From an uncultured Pelagibacteraceae bacterium (GTDB taxonomy: Bacteria; Pseudomonadota; Alphaproteobacteria; Pelagibacterales; Pelagibacteraceae), in the NCBI GenBank assembly GCA_902536305.1, contig CACAWX010000006.1, positions 1 to 41,364 of the forward strand: a stretch of DNA of 41,364 bases, in the 5' to 3' direction. A model generated the notes under the pieces. It ran no database searches. It was not told the origin of the DNA and saw only the letters and a list, made by a program, of their open reading frames with translations. Shown here piece after piece: positions 33,064 through 41,177 of this stretch (position 1 is the first letter of the stretch; the number at the start of each line of letters is the position of its first letter). A program made the translations under genes and the position numbers.

Positions 33064-33433
33064 CTTTAAAACTATTATAACTAAAAAGGATTTAATCAAT
33101 TTTTCAAAACTGAGTGGCGATAATAATAAAATTCATATTGATAAAAAATATGCAATTAAAAAAGGTTTTAAGGGAAATGTGGTTCATGGTGCATTTATTG
33201 TTTCACTTTTTTCAAAGTTGATTGGAAATAAATTACCAGGAAATGGTGCTTTAATATTATTTTCTGAATATAAATTTCATTATCCCGCTTATCTAAATCT
33301 ATCAATCATAATTGGGGGAAAAATAATCTCGATTAGCAAATCAACGTCTACAACAACTCTAAAATTGTATGCAAAATATGAAAAAAATGGGAAAATAATT
33401 TCAACAGGCAAATCAATAGTGAGATTCAAATAA
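33047..33433 (+). CDS. MaoC-like (R)-hydratase/dehydratase
   Basis: 128 residues, hot-dog fold. LSGDNNKIHIDKKYAIKKG contains Asp25 and His30, the catalytic pair of (R)-specific enoyl hydratases such as PhaJ, in the usual GDxNPxHxD setting. VVHGAFIVSLFSKLIG near 48 is the following conserved helix. It would add or remove water at a carrier-bound enoyl or hydroxyacyl group. Together with the FkbH, ACP and SDR genes it suggests a short dedicated acyl pathway (inference). It overlaps the ACP gene by 17 bases and its stop shares a base with the next start. Confidence 0.84.
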   Translation: MKKKYSFKTIITKKDLINFSKLSGDNNKIHIDKKYAIKKGFKGNVVHGAFIVSLFSKLIGNKLPGNGALILFSEYKFHYPAYLNLSIIIGGKIISISKSTSTTTLKLYAKYEKNGKIISTGKSIVRFK

Positions 33434-34071
33434 TGGAAAAAATTATCTTAACCGGTGCTTCATCATCAATCGGAAAGAGAATACTTTTATCAAATAAAAT
33501 AAAAAAATTTAAAATTCTCTCACAAATAAATAAAGGAAAAAAAATAAAAAAAAAAAATATAAATTATATTAAATCAGATTTTCTCAATGAGAAATCATTA
33601 AAAAATTTTATTAAGATACTACTAAATCAAAGAACAAAATTTAGAACTTTAATACATTTAACTTCTGGAAAATTAGATTTAAAAAGATTTTCACAATATA
33701 AATGGAGCGAAGTTGAAGAACAAATTATAATTCAAGTTAAATCGCTATATGATATTTTGTCTTCTTTATATAAACATGGAAAATTAAAAAATAATTTTAA
33801 ATTAATAGTAGTTTCTTCTTATATAACTGAAAATAATAATTACCCTAAGGGTATGTCGGCATATTTTTTAGGTAAAACTCTTTTAGAGAACTATATTAAA
33901 GTTTTAAAAAAAGAAATTGTAGATTTAAATGTCACATATAAAATTATTAAGCCAAAAATTTTTATTAGTTCAATACATTCTAATTTACCAAAGTTTTATT
34001 TGGAAAAAAACTTAAAAAATAAAAACATAGAATTAGATATTGCGGTAAAAGAAATTATAAAAAATATATAA
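33433..34071 (+). CDS. Short SDR-like oxidoreductase
   Basis: 212 residues, about 35 shorter than a typical classical SDR. ILTGASSSIGKRI (about residues 5-17) is the cofactor motif, LIHLTSG near 76 replaces the usual NNAG, VVSSYI near 133 supplies Ser, and YFLGK gives Tyr144/Lys148. The C-terminal substrate loop and the usual DGG ending are missing, so substrate range may differ. In this sub-block it may reduce a ketoacyl carrier intermediate or a keto sugar (inference). Confidence 0.75.
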   Translation: MEKIILTGASSSIGKRILLSNKIKKFKILSQINKGKKIKKKNINYIKSDFLNEKSLKNFIKILLNQRTKFRTLIHLTSGKLDLKRFSQYKWSEVEEQIIIQVKSLYDILSSLYKHGKLKNNFKLIVVSSYITENNNYPKGMSAYFLGKTLLENYIKVLKKEIVDLNVTYKIIKPKIFISSIHSNLPKFYLEKNLKNKNIELDIAVKEIIKNI

Positions 34072-34077
34072 ACTTTA

Positions 34078-34989
34078 ATGAAAAATTATAATCCTAAGGT
34101 AAGTATAATCGTAAATTGTTATAACGGAGAGTTATTTTTAGAAAAATGCCTACTAAGTATATTGAGACAAACTTATAAAAATTGGGAATTAATTTTTTGG
34201 GATAACCGGTCTACAGATGATAGTAAAAATATTTTTGAAAAAGTAAAAAATAAAAAATTTAAATACTTTAAAGCAAAAAAATTTACTAATTTATATGCTG
34301 CCCGCAACCTTGCTTTAAAGGAAGCTAAAGGTGAAATTATAATGTTTGTTGATGTAGATGATGAATGGCTTGAAGATAAAATTGATCAACAAATTAAAAT
34401 TTTCAAAAAGAATAAAAAAATAAATATCGTATCATCAAATTTTTTTAGAGAAAAAAACATTTTTTTTTTTAAGTTTAAAAAAAAGTTTTTATCAAATAAG
34501 AATAAGAACATTTTAAATACTCTCGATTTAATAAAAAAATATCAGATAGGTTGGTCTACAATAGCAATAAAAAAAAGGTTATTTAATTTTAGATCTAAAA
34601 ATTTTAATGAAAAATCGTATATGATTTCTGACTTTGAATTCATAATAAATATATCAACTCGAAATAAAGTTTTTTTTATTAATGAACCACTTGTTATTTA
34701 TCGCGATCATGCCTCTCAACTATCAAGAAAAAATTTTTTTATACAAATAGACCAGTATTTAAAATGGTGTGAAAACGTAAATAAAAATAAAAGATTATCT
34801 AAGTACAAAAAACACATTTTTTCTAGTGAAAAATATTTTTTTTACAATAATTTAAACTATTTTAAAAAAAATGATAATATAAAAAAATTATTATCTATTT
34901 TATTCTCCTCAAAAAGTCTAAATTTTAAATTAAAGATTTTTTTATATTATTTATTTCCAAAAATATTTATTTATTATCTAGCAACATAA
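34078..34989 (+). CDS. Glycosyltransferase family 2
   Basis: 303 residues. VSIIVNCYNGELFLEKCLLS (residues about 7-26) is the N-terminal nucleotide-binding motif, TYKNWELIFWDNRSTDDS follows, and MFVDVDDEW near 89-97 contains the DxD metal site (Asp92-Asp94). LVIYRDHASQLS near 205 is often seen in family 2 enzymes that act on surface glycans. The C-terminal end is hydrophobic (YYLFPKIFIYYL) and may touch the membrane. It is the last gene of the variable locus and the only clearly recognisable GT-A enzyme in it; the next feature is tRNA-Val. Confidence 0.88.
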   Translation: MKNYNPKVSIIVNCYNGELFLEKCLLSILRQTYKNWELIFWDNRSTDDSKNIFEKVKNKKFKYFKAKKFTNLYAARNLALKEAKGEIIMFVDVDDEWLEDKIDQQIKIFKKNKKINIVSSNFFREKNIFFFKFKKKFLSNKNKNILNTLDLIKKYQIGWSTIAIKKRLFNFRSKNFNEKSYMISDFEFIINISTRNKVFFINEPLVIYRDHASQLSRKNFFIQIDQYLKWCENVNKNKRLSKYKKHIFSSEKYFFYNNLNYFKKNDNIKKLLSILFSSKSLNFKLKIFLYYLFPKIFIYYLAT

Positions 34990-34994
34990 TTATT

Positions 34995-35006
34995 TATAAT
35001 TATAAT
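34995..35006 (+). promoter_or_regulatory. Possible -10 region for tRNA-Val
   Basis: TATAATTATAAT, two abutting consensus -10 hexamers, ends 9 bases before the tRNA. No good -35 is seen at 17 bases (TTATTA at 34971-34976 is weak), so support is partial. Confidence 0.35.
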
Positions 35007-35015
35007 AATGTTTTT

Positions 35016-35090
35016 GGGCGTGTAGTTCAGTGGTAGAACGCTTCGTTGACATCGAAGAGGTCATAAGTTCAATTCTTATCACGCCCACCA
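35016..35090 (+). tRNA. tRNA-Val (anticodon GAC)
   Basis: 75 bases including an encoded CCA. Acceptor stem GGGCGTG pairs with CACGCCC. The D stem is GTTC/GAAC, the anticodon stem CTTCG/CGAAG encloses loop TTGACAT with anticodon GAC (valine), and the T stem is ATAAG/CTTAT with loop TTCAATT. It lies 26 bases after the last glycan gene and 63 bases before 5S rRNA, at the edge of the variable region. A tRNA at such a border is a common integration point, but no repeated 3' end was found in the window. Confidence 0.95.
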
Positions 35091-35120
35091 TAAAGCACTT
35101 AAAATGCTAATTTTATCCTA

Positions 35121-35149
35121 TTTACATACTATTTTAAAACTACTATAAA
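35121..35149 (+). promoter_or_regulatory. Promoter placed to start exactly at 5S rRNA
   Basis: TTTACA (35121-35126), 17-base spacer, TATAAA (35144-35149). Each hexamer matches the sigma70 consensus at five of six positions. The expected start is 35155-35157, at the 5' end of the 5S gene, so the 5S appears to be transcribed independently from 16S-23S. Confidence 0.7.
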
Positions 35150-35153
35150 ACAA

Positions 35154-35271
<118 letters not shown>

Positions 35272-35280
35272 TTAAAAATT

Positions 35281-35406
35281 ATGAAAATAGCTAGTTCTTT
35301 AAAATCATTAAAAAAAAGAGACCTTAACTCTAAACTAGTAAAGCGAAGAGGAAAGCTTTACGTAATAAATAAAAAAAATCCAAAATTCAAAGCTCGTCAA
35401 GGTTAA
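35281..35406 (+). CDS. rpmJ: 50S ribosomal protein L36 (cysteine-free type)
   Basis: 41 residues: [14 protein letters not shown] at the start, then [21 protein letters not shown]. This is the L36 form without the zinc-binding Cys/His residues, typical of alphaproteobacteria. It begins 10 bases after the end of 5S rRNA with no Shine-Dalgarno sequence visible, and it ends 2 bases before the next small gene. It may be transcribed together with 5S from the promoter at 35121 (inference). Confidence 0.93.
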   Translation: MKIASSLKSLKKRDLNSKLVKRRGKLYVINKKNPKFKARQG

Positions 35407-35408
35407 AG

Positions 35409-35519
35409 ATGGACGAACAAGACTTCAAAAAAACTTATAATGGCTTCACTAAACTTGTATTGTGGGGAACAATAGCAGTTATTGCAATTTTAGTAATTCT
35501 TGCAATTACATTAATTTAA
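35409..35519 (+). CDS. aa3-type cytochrome c oxidase subunit IV (small bacterial form)
   Basis: 36 residues: MDEQDFKKTYNGFTKLVLW followed by one membrane helix (about residues 18-36, GTIAVIAILVILAITLI). This matches the short single-helix subunit IV of alphaproteobacterial aa3 oxidases, in which a Y/F-x-G-F-x-K/R segment precedes the helix. It lies 2 bases after rpmJ and 16 bases before pntAA, a neighbour relation known in alphaproteobacteria. Easily missed by gene callers because of size. Confidence 0.8.
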   Translation: MDEQDFKKTYNGFTKLVLWGTIAVIAILVILAITLI

Positions 35520-35535
35520 TCTAAGAATTTAAAAA

Positions 35536-36630
35536 ATGATAGTTGGCTCAATCAAAGAAGATTTAACAGTAGAAAAAAGAGTATCTCTTACACCTGAAAC
35601 AGTAAAGAATATTATAGGTTTGGGTTTAAAAGTATGTGTTGAGAAAGACTACGCTAGTCACTTGGGGATCGGAGATAATAATTATAAAGATGCTGGAGCT
35701 GAAATTAAAAGCTCATCAAGTGAAGTTTTAAATTTATGTAATTTACTTATTAAAGTCAATTGCCCACCTGAAAATGAAATTAGTCAAATAAACGAAAATA
35801 CAATTTTAATTGGGATGTTAAATCCTTCAAAAAATAAAGATCAAATTAATGAAATTTTAAAAAAAAAGATCAAACTTTTCTCATTAGAACTTTTACCTAG
35901 AATTACACGAGCACAATCAATGGACGTACTATCTTCCCAATCAAATTTAGCTGGGTATAGAGCTGTAATCGATTGTGTTGCAGAGTTTGAAAAAGCTGTG
36001 CCCATGATGATGACTGCCGCTGGTACTGTTCCAGCTGCAAAAGTTTTAGTAATCGGAGCTGGCGTTGCAGGTCTTCAAGCAATAGCTACCGCTAAAAGAT
36101 TAGGTGCAATAGTATCTGCAACTGACGTTAGAGCAGCCTCAAAAGAACAGGTAGAAAGTTTAGGAGGCAGATTTTTAACAGTCGAACAATCTGAAAACAT
36201 GGAAACTGCTGGTGGATATGCAAAAGAAGCTTCAGATGATTATAAAAAAAAACAAGCAGAGATGATGAAAGAAGCACTAAAAAAAAATGATATTGTCATA
36301 TGTACTGCATTGATTCCTGGTAAACCTGCACCAAGAATTTTAACTGAGAATTTAGTAAAATTGATGAAACCTGGTTCTATAGTTTATGATTTAGCAGCTG
36401 AACAAGGAGGTAACTCAGCATATTCAGAAGCAGGAAAAATCAATACAGTTAATGGAATAAAGATTATAGGAGTAAAAAGTTTAATGAATAGTTTACCACT
36501 TACCGCTTCTAATTTGTATGCTAAAAACTTATTTAGCTTCATACGTAATTTGTATAGTAAAGAAAAAAAAAATTTTAATATTAATTTAGAGGACGAAATA
36601 ATAGAAAAATCATTAATAAAAGAGGTTTAA
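35536..36630 (+). CDS. pntAA: Proton-translocating NAD(P) transhydrogenase, alpha subunit part 1 (NAD-binding)
   Basis: 364 residues, the soluble dI domain. KEDLTVEKRVSLTPETV at the N-terminus is the alanine dehydrogenase/PntA signature. AAGTVPAAKVLVIGAGVAGL near 154-173 is the NAD Rossmann motif, and SATDVRAASKEQVESLGG follows. DIVICTALIPGKPAPRIL near 254 is also typical. Together with PntAB and PntB it couples hydride transfer from NADH to NADP+ with proton entry. The three-gene split is characteristic of alphaproteobacteria such as Rhodospirillum. It ends 2 bases before pntAB. Confidence 0.95.
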   Translation: MIVGSIKEDLTVEKRVSLTPETVKNIIGLGLKVCVEKDYASHLGIGDNNYKDAGAEIKSSSSEVLNLCNLLIKVNCPPENEISQINENTILIGMLNPSKNKDQINEILKKKIKLFSLELLPRITRAQSMDVLSSQSNLAGYRAVIDCVAEFEKAVPMMMTAAGTVPAAKVLVIGAGVAGLQAIATAKRLGAIVSATDVRAASKEQVESLGGRFLTVEQSENMETAGGYAKEASDDYKKKQAEMMKEALKKNDIVICTALIPGKPAPRILTENLVKLMKPGSIVYDLAAEQGGNSAYSEAGKINTVNGIKIIGVKSLMNSLPLTASNLYAKNLFSFIRNLYSKEKKNFNINLEDEIIEKSLIKEV

Positions 36631-36632
36631 TT

Positions 36633-36944
36633 ATGGAAATAGATCCATTTATATTTAGATTAAGTATATTTATTCTATCGATTTTTATTGGTTATTATGT
36701 GGTTTGGAGTGTAACTCCATCTCTACATACTCCGCTAATGTCAGTAACTAATGCTATCTCATCAGTTATTATTGTAGGTGCTATCATTGCAGCTTTAGCA
36801 GGAAGTTCTGATAGCGTTTTTAATACGTCGAGTATTTTTGGATTTATAGCTATCATTTTAGCAGCGATAAATATTTTTGGTGGATTCTTGGTTACTCAAA
36901 GAATGCTTCAAATGTACAAAAAAAAGAAAGATAAGAACAAATGA
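36633..36944 (+). CDS. pntAB: NAD(P) transhydrogenase, alpha subunit part 2 (membrane)
   Basis: 103 residues with three hydrophobic helices: about 9-27, 40-60 and 67-88. VVWSVTPSLHTPLMSVTNAISS is the conserved segment between the first two helices, characteristic of the C-terminal membrane part of PntA. It overlaps pntB by 4 bases (ATGA). Confidence 0.95.
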   Translation: MEIDPFIFRLSIFILSIFIGYYVVWSVTPSLHTPLMSVTNAISSVIIVGAIIAALAGSSDSVFNTSSIFGFIAIILAAINIFGGFLVTQRMLQMYKKKKDKNK

Positions 36945-38344
36945 TAAGTGCAAATCTTGCAGCAGTTTTTTATTTAGTGTCGGGAATATTATTTATTCTT
37001 GCTCTGAGAGGATTATCATCACCAGATACATCTAGACAAGGAAATTATTTTGGAATTGTAGGAATGATAATCGCAATTGTTGTGACATTCCTATCGATTG
37101 GTAACTTTTCTATATCATTAGTTTATGTAATGTTATTTTTAGTTATTGGTGGAGCAATAGGTGCTTTAATAGCCTTTAAAATTCCGATGACGGCAATGCC
37201 AGAATTAGTGGCAGGCTTTCATAGTCTAGTTGGTTTAGCAGCTGTTTTTGTTGCAATAGCTGCTTTTTTAAATCCTTCAGCTTTTAATCTAGGAAAGGTT
37301 GGTGATATCAAATTAGCAAGCCTCATTGAAATGTCCATCGGTGCAGCTGTAGGAGCGATAACTTTTTCAGGATCTATAATAGCTTTTTTAAAATTAAGAG
37401 GAATAATGTCTGGTGCTCCTATTACATTTAGCGGTCAACATATTTTAAATTTGATACTTGGAATAGGTATTTTTGTTTTAATTTTTTATTTATGTAAAAC
37501 TCAGTCCACAAATATTTTTTGGACAGTAATTGTAATCTCATTTCTTGTCGGTGTTTTATTAATTATACCTATTGGCGGAGCAGATATGCCTGTAGTTATT
37601 TCAATGCTTAATTCTTATTCTGGGTGGGCTGCAGCTGGGATTGGTTTTACATTAGAAAATACTGCTTTGATTATAACAGGTGCTCTAGTCGGATCATCTG
37701 GAGCAATTCTTTCATATATAATGTGTAAAGCCATGAACAGATCTTTTGTTAGTGTAATACTTGGTGGTTTTGGAGCGGATAATTCTGCCGACAATAAAAA
37801 AGAAAAGAAGGATCAAAAACCAGTAAAAAGTGGCAATGCAGAGGATGCAGCTTTTTTAATGAAAAATGCGTCATCAGTGATTATAGTTCCAGGATACGGT
37901 ATGGCCGTAGCTCAAGCTCAGCATGCTCTTCGAGAGATGGTAGATAAATTAAAAAAAAATGATATTAAAGTTACATATGCTATACACCCAGTTGCAGGAA
38001 GAATGCCTGGACACATGAATGTATTGTTAGCAGAAGCAAATGTTCCTTATGATGAAGTATTTGAATTAGAAGATATAAATAATGAATTCGCTAACTCCGA
38101 TGTCGCATTTGTAATTGGAGCAAACGACGTAACAAATCCAGTAGCGAAAACAGACCCAAAAAGTCCAATATTTGGAATGCCAGTACTCGATGTTGAAAAA
38201 TGTAAATCTGTTTTATTTGTTAAAAGAAGTTTATCACCTGGGTATGCCGGTATAGATAATGAACTCTTTTATAAAGATAACACTTTAATGCTATTCGCTG
38301 ATGCGAAGAAGATGACAGAAGATATTGTCAAAAATTTGGAATAA
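36941..38344 (+). CDS. pntB: NAD(P) transhydrogenase, beta subunit
   Basis: 467 residues. The N-terminal 265 residues form the membrane part, with IPMTAMPELVAGFHSLVGLA near 84-103 (His probably in the proton path) and SGWAAAGIGFTLEN near 227. The NADP-binding domain starts with VIIVPGYGMAVAQAQHAL near 314. AIHPVAGRMPGHMNVLLAEA near 345, VIGANDVTNPVAK near 382 and VKRSLSPGYAGIDN near 426 follow. Complete and standard length. It ends at the base where the transaldolase start begins. Confidence 0.96.
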   Translation: MISANLAAVFYLVSGILFILALRGLSSPDTSRQGNYFGIVGMIIAIVVTFLSIGNFSISLVYVMLFLVIGGAIGALIAFKIPMTAMPELVAGFHSLVGLAAVFVAIAAFLNPSAFNLGKVGDIKLASLIEMSIGAAVGAITFSGSIIAFLKLRGIMSGAPITFSGQHILNLILGIGIFVLIFYLCKTQSTNIFWTVIVISFLVGVLLIIPIGGADMPVVISMLNSYSGWAAAGIGFTLENTALIITGALVGSSGAILSYIMCKAMNRSFVSVILGGFGADNSADNKKEKKDQKPVKSGNAEDAAFLMKNASSVIIVPGYGMAVAQAQHALREMVDKLKKNDIKVTYAIHPVAGRMPGHMNVLLAEANVPYDEVFELEDINNEFANSDVAFVIGANDVTNPVAKTDPKSPIFGMPVLDVEKCKSVLFVKRSLSPGYAGIDNELFYKDNTLMLFADAKKMTEDIVKNLE

Positions 38345-39042
38345 TGAGAACAAAAATATTTTGTGATATAGCCGACTATAAGATAATAAAATTATTTAAT
38401 AATAAATCTTTAGTAGATGGCTTTACTACCAATCCAAGTTTAATGAGATTAGCGGGAGCCAAAAATTATAAAGAATACTCTTTACAAATTTTAAAAGTTT
38501 GCAAAAAAAAGCCTATTTCTTTTGAGGTATTTGCAGATAATTTTAAAGATATGCTCAAACAGGCATACGAAATTAATTCTTGGGGCCAAAATGTTTATGT
38601 AAAAATTCCGGTTGTAAACTCTAAAGGAGTGTTTACAGGACCAGTTATCAAGGCGTTAAGTGATAAAGGAATTAAACTAAATATAACCGCGGTTTATACA
38701 TTTGAACAAACTAATAAAATCTATAAGATATTGAACAAAAAAACTAAATCTATCATTTCAATTTTTGCTGGAAGAATGGCAGATAAAGGAAAAGATCCTC
38801 TTCCCATATTTAAAAAAAGTATTTCTCTTACTAAAAAGAGCAAAAATATTGAAATTCTTTGGGCTAGTACCAGAGAAGCTTACAATTATATTCAAGCGAA
38901 ACAAATTAATTGTAATATAATTACTATGCCTCCTAAAGTAATAAATCAAATTAATGGTTTTGGGAAAAGCTTCAAATCGATGACACTTGATACTGTCAAA
39001 GGTTTTCTAGTTGATAGTGAGAAATCTAAATTCAGTCTTTAA
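38344..39042 (+). CDS. tal: Transaldolase (small, TalC/FSA-like type)
   Basis: 232 residues. FCDIADYKIIK at the N-terminus, GFTTNPSLM near 26, FEVFADNF near 60, VYVKIPVVN near 85-93 (Schiff-base Lys), LNITAVYTFEQ near 113 and SIFAGRMADKG near 138 are the expected motifs. It transfers a dihydroxyacetone unit between sugar phosphates in the pentose phosphate pathway. It belongs to the pntAB operon by spacing, a possible link to NADPH and pentose metabolism. Its stop codon overlaps that of typA on the opposite strand. Confidence 0.9.
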   Translation: MRTKIFCDIADYKIIKLFNNKSLVDGFTTNPSLMRLAGAKNYKEYSLQILKVCKKKPISFEVFADNFKDMLKQAYEINSWGQNVYVKIPVVNSKGVFTGPVIKALSDKGIKLNITAVYTFEQTNKIYKILNKKTKSIISIFAGRMADKGKDPLPIFKKSISLTKKSKNIEILWASTREAYNYIQAKQINCNIITMPPKVINQINGFGKSFKSMTLDTVKGFLVDSEKSKFSL

Positions 39043-40863
39043 GAGGCTTTTGCTCTAGACTGCCTTTTTCTTTCATGGGGATCTAGTACAAGCTTTCTAA
39101 GTCTACAAGACTTTGGAGTTATTTCTAGAGCCTCATCAGTATTAAGCATGCTTAGCTGTTCAGCTATAGCCATCTTCCTTACAGGGGTCAAAACAACATT
39201 CTCATCAGTACCCTGTGTTCTCATGTTTGTTAACTTTTTTCCTTTTAAAACATTAATTTCAAGATCTCCACTTTTTGATGAAAGCCCAACTATCATACCT
39301 TCATAAACTGGATCGTTATGGGTAACAAACATTTCACCCCGTGCTTGTAAATTAAAAATTGCAAAGGCTACTGCTTTACCATTCTCCATTGAAATTAGTG
39401 CTCCATTTCTCCTTCCTTCCATATCACCTGTATATTCTCCGTAAGAGTGAAAAATTCTATTAATTACACCAGTGCCTTTTGTTAAAGTTAAAAATCTACT
39501 TGTGTAACCCATAAGACCTCTTGTTGGAGCATGAAATATTAATCTTTTTTTATCTTTTCCAGTATCTTTTAGATCGATTAACTTTCCTTTCCTTCTATTC
39601 ATTGAGTCAATTATTTTTGATGAAAACTCCTCATCTAAATCCACAGTTATTTCCTCGATTGGTTCAAGTTTACTCCCTGTGTCATCTTTTTTAATTAGAA
39701 CTTTAGGAGGACTGACAGTCATTTCAAATCCCTCTCTTCTCATTTGCGTCAAAAGAATTTCCAACATTAATTCACCTCTTCCACTAATAACAAATGCATC
39801 TTTATTTTTATTTTCTTCAAAATTTATTCCTACATTATTTTCTGCTTCTAATATTAAGCGATCTCTAATTTGAGTACTTGTTAGTTTTTTCCCTTCTGTT
39901 CCAGCTAACGGAGAACTATTTACTGTTATGGTAATCGACATGGTTGGAGGATCTATCGGAGTTGCATCGATAGGATCGTTTACTTCTAAATTACAAATAG
40001 TATCTGCAACATTTGCCTTTTCTAATCCAGCAATAATCACTATGTCTCCAGCTTCTCCCTCTTCAATAGGAACTTTTTTTTGTACCCTCATATCTAAAAA
40101 TTTTTGTTAGCCTGCCTTCGTCGACTTTTTCTCCGCTTAAGTTAATTGCCTTGATTTGCTGATTTGCTTTTGCAGTACCCTGAGCAATTCTTCCTACTAA
40201 GCTTCTTCCTAAAAAACTATCAGCATAAAGAAGGGTAGATAGCATCGCGAATGGCTTAGTTTTATCAAAGGTTGATGGTTTGACGTGCTCAATTATTAAG
40301 TTTAATAGCGGTTGTAAATTTTCTCTTGGTCCATTAATTTCTTTTGAAGCCCAACCAGATCTACCACTAGCATATAAAACTGGAAAATCTAGTTGCTCTT
40401 CGTTTGCATCGAGACTTACAAATAAATCAAAAGTTTCATCTAAAACTTCATTAGCTCTTTGATCAGGTTTATCTAATTTATTTATTACAACAATTGGCTT
40501 TAGACCTTGTTTCAAAGCTTTTGATAAGACAAATTTTGTTTGAGGCATAACTCCTTCCGCAGAATCAATTAATAATAAAGCACCATCAGCCATATGCAAA
40601 ACTCTCTCAACTTCTGCAGCAAAATCTCTGTGTCCTGGAGTATCAATAATATTTATTCTAGAATTCTTCCAATTGATAGATGTAGGTTTTGCTAAAATTG
40701 TAATACCTCTTTCTTTTTCTAATTCTCCAGAGTCCATTACTCGATCCTCGACGTTTTCATTCTCTCTGAAAGTTCCACTTTGTTTCATTAAGTTGTCAAT
40801 CAAAGTAGTTTTTCCGTGGTCGACGTGAGCGATTATAGTTATATTTCTGAATGTGTTTGTCAT
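39039..40863 (-). CDS. typA: GTP-binding ribosome-associated protein TypA/BipA, interrupted by a one-base frameshift
   Basis: The first part (40863-40075) carries the GTPase domain: IIAHVDHGKTTLIDNL (G1), RGIT (G2), DTPGHRDF (G3) and NKLD (G4). It then reads into a stop at 40063. The second part, in the +1 frame, resumes at EEGEAGDIVIIAGL and runs to PHERKRQSRAKAS at 39039. The switch is at an A8 run (T8 on the + strand, 40074-40081); with seven A the product reads continuously (EGTKKVPIEEGEAGD). The total length of about 607 residues is normal for TypA, a translational GTPase that acts in ribosome assembly and stress. The frameshift may be a sequencing error, a real mutation, or corrected by slippage. 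It starts 2 bases after tRNA-fMet. Confidence 0.88.
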
Positions 40864-40865
40864 TT

Positions 40866-40942
<77 letters not shown>

Positions 40943-40947
40943 ATAAA

Positions 40948-41151
40948 TTATTTTTTCTTAATATTAATAGCTTGAAGTTTATCTTTCTCTTCTTTTATGT
41001 CGTAAAATATAATTTGTTCTTCTTTTAAAACCCTTAATTTTGACTCTTCTAATGCTGATACATGAAGAAAAATGTCTTTTTGTGTTTCATTATCAGTAAT
41101 AAATCCGTAACCTTTTTTGGCATTAAACCATTTTACTTTACCAGATGGCAT
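40948..41151 (-). CDS. Cold-shock domain protein
   Basis: 67 residues from ATG 41151: PSGKVKWFNAKKGYGFITD carries RNP1 (KGYGFI), and DIFLHVSALE carries RNP2 (IFLHVS). It is a single OB-fold RNA/DNA-binding protein of CspA type that melts RNA structure. GAGAGG 7 bases upstream favours this start. The ATG at 41166 would place that ribosome binding site inside the coding region and add residues not seen in the family. It lies 26 bases after rpsU and 5 before tRNA-fMet. Confidence 0.9.
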   Translation of the reverse strand: MPSGKVKWFNAKKGYGFITDNETQKDIFLHVSALEESKLRVLKEEQIIFYDIKEEKDKLQAINIKKK

Positions 41152-41158
41152 TGTTAAT

Positions 41159-41164
41159 CCTCTC
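41159..41164 (-). promoter_or_regulatory. Ribosome binding site of the cold-shock gene
   Basis: GAGAGG on the - strand, 7 bases before ATG 41151; it decides between the ATG codons at 41166 and 41151. Confidence 0.6.
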
Positions 41165-41177
41165 ATTTTTAATAAAT

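Noticed and set aside
35016-35090. tRNA-Val as an attachment site with a repeated 3' end
   Set aside because: No second copy of the tRNA 3' end and no integrase gene in the window.
35093-35108. AGCACTTAAAATGCT hairpin after tRNA-Val as a terminator
   Set aside because: Stem of four pairs plus a mismatch, not followed by a clean T run.
38723-38740. ATTGAACAA half-site inside tal
   Set aside because: Left arm is missing; chance match in AT-rich DNA.
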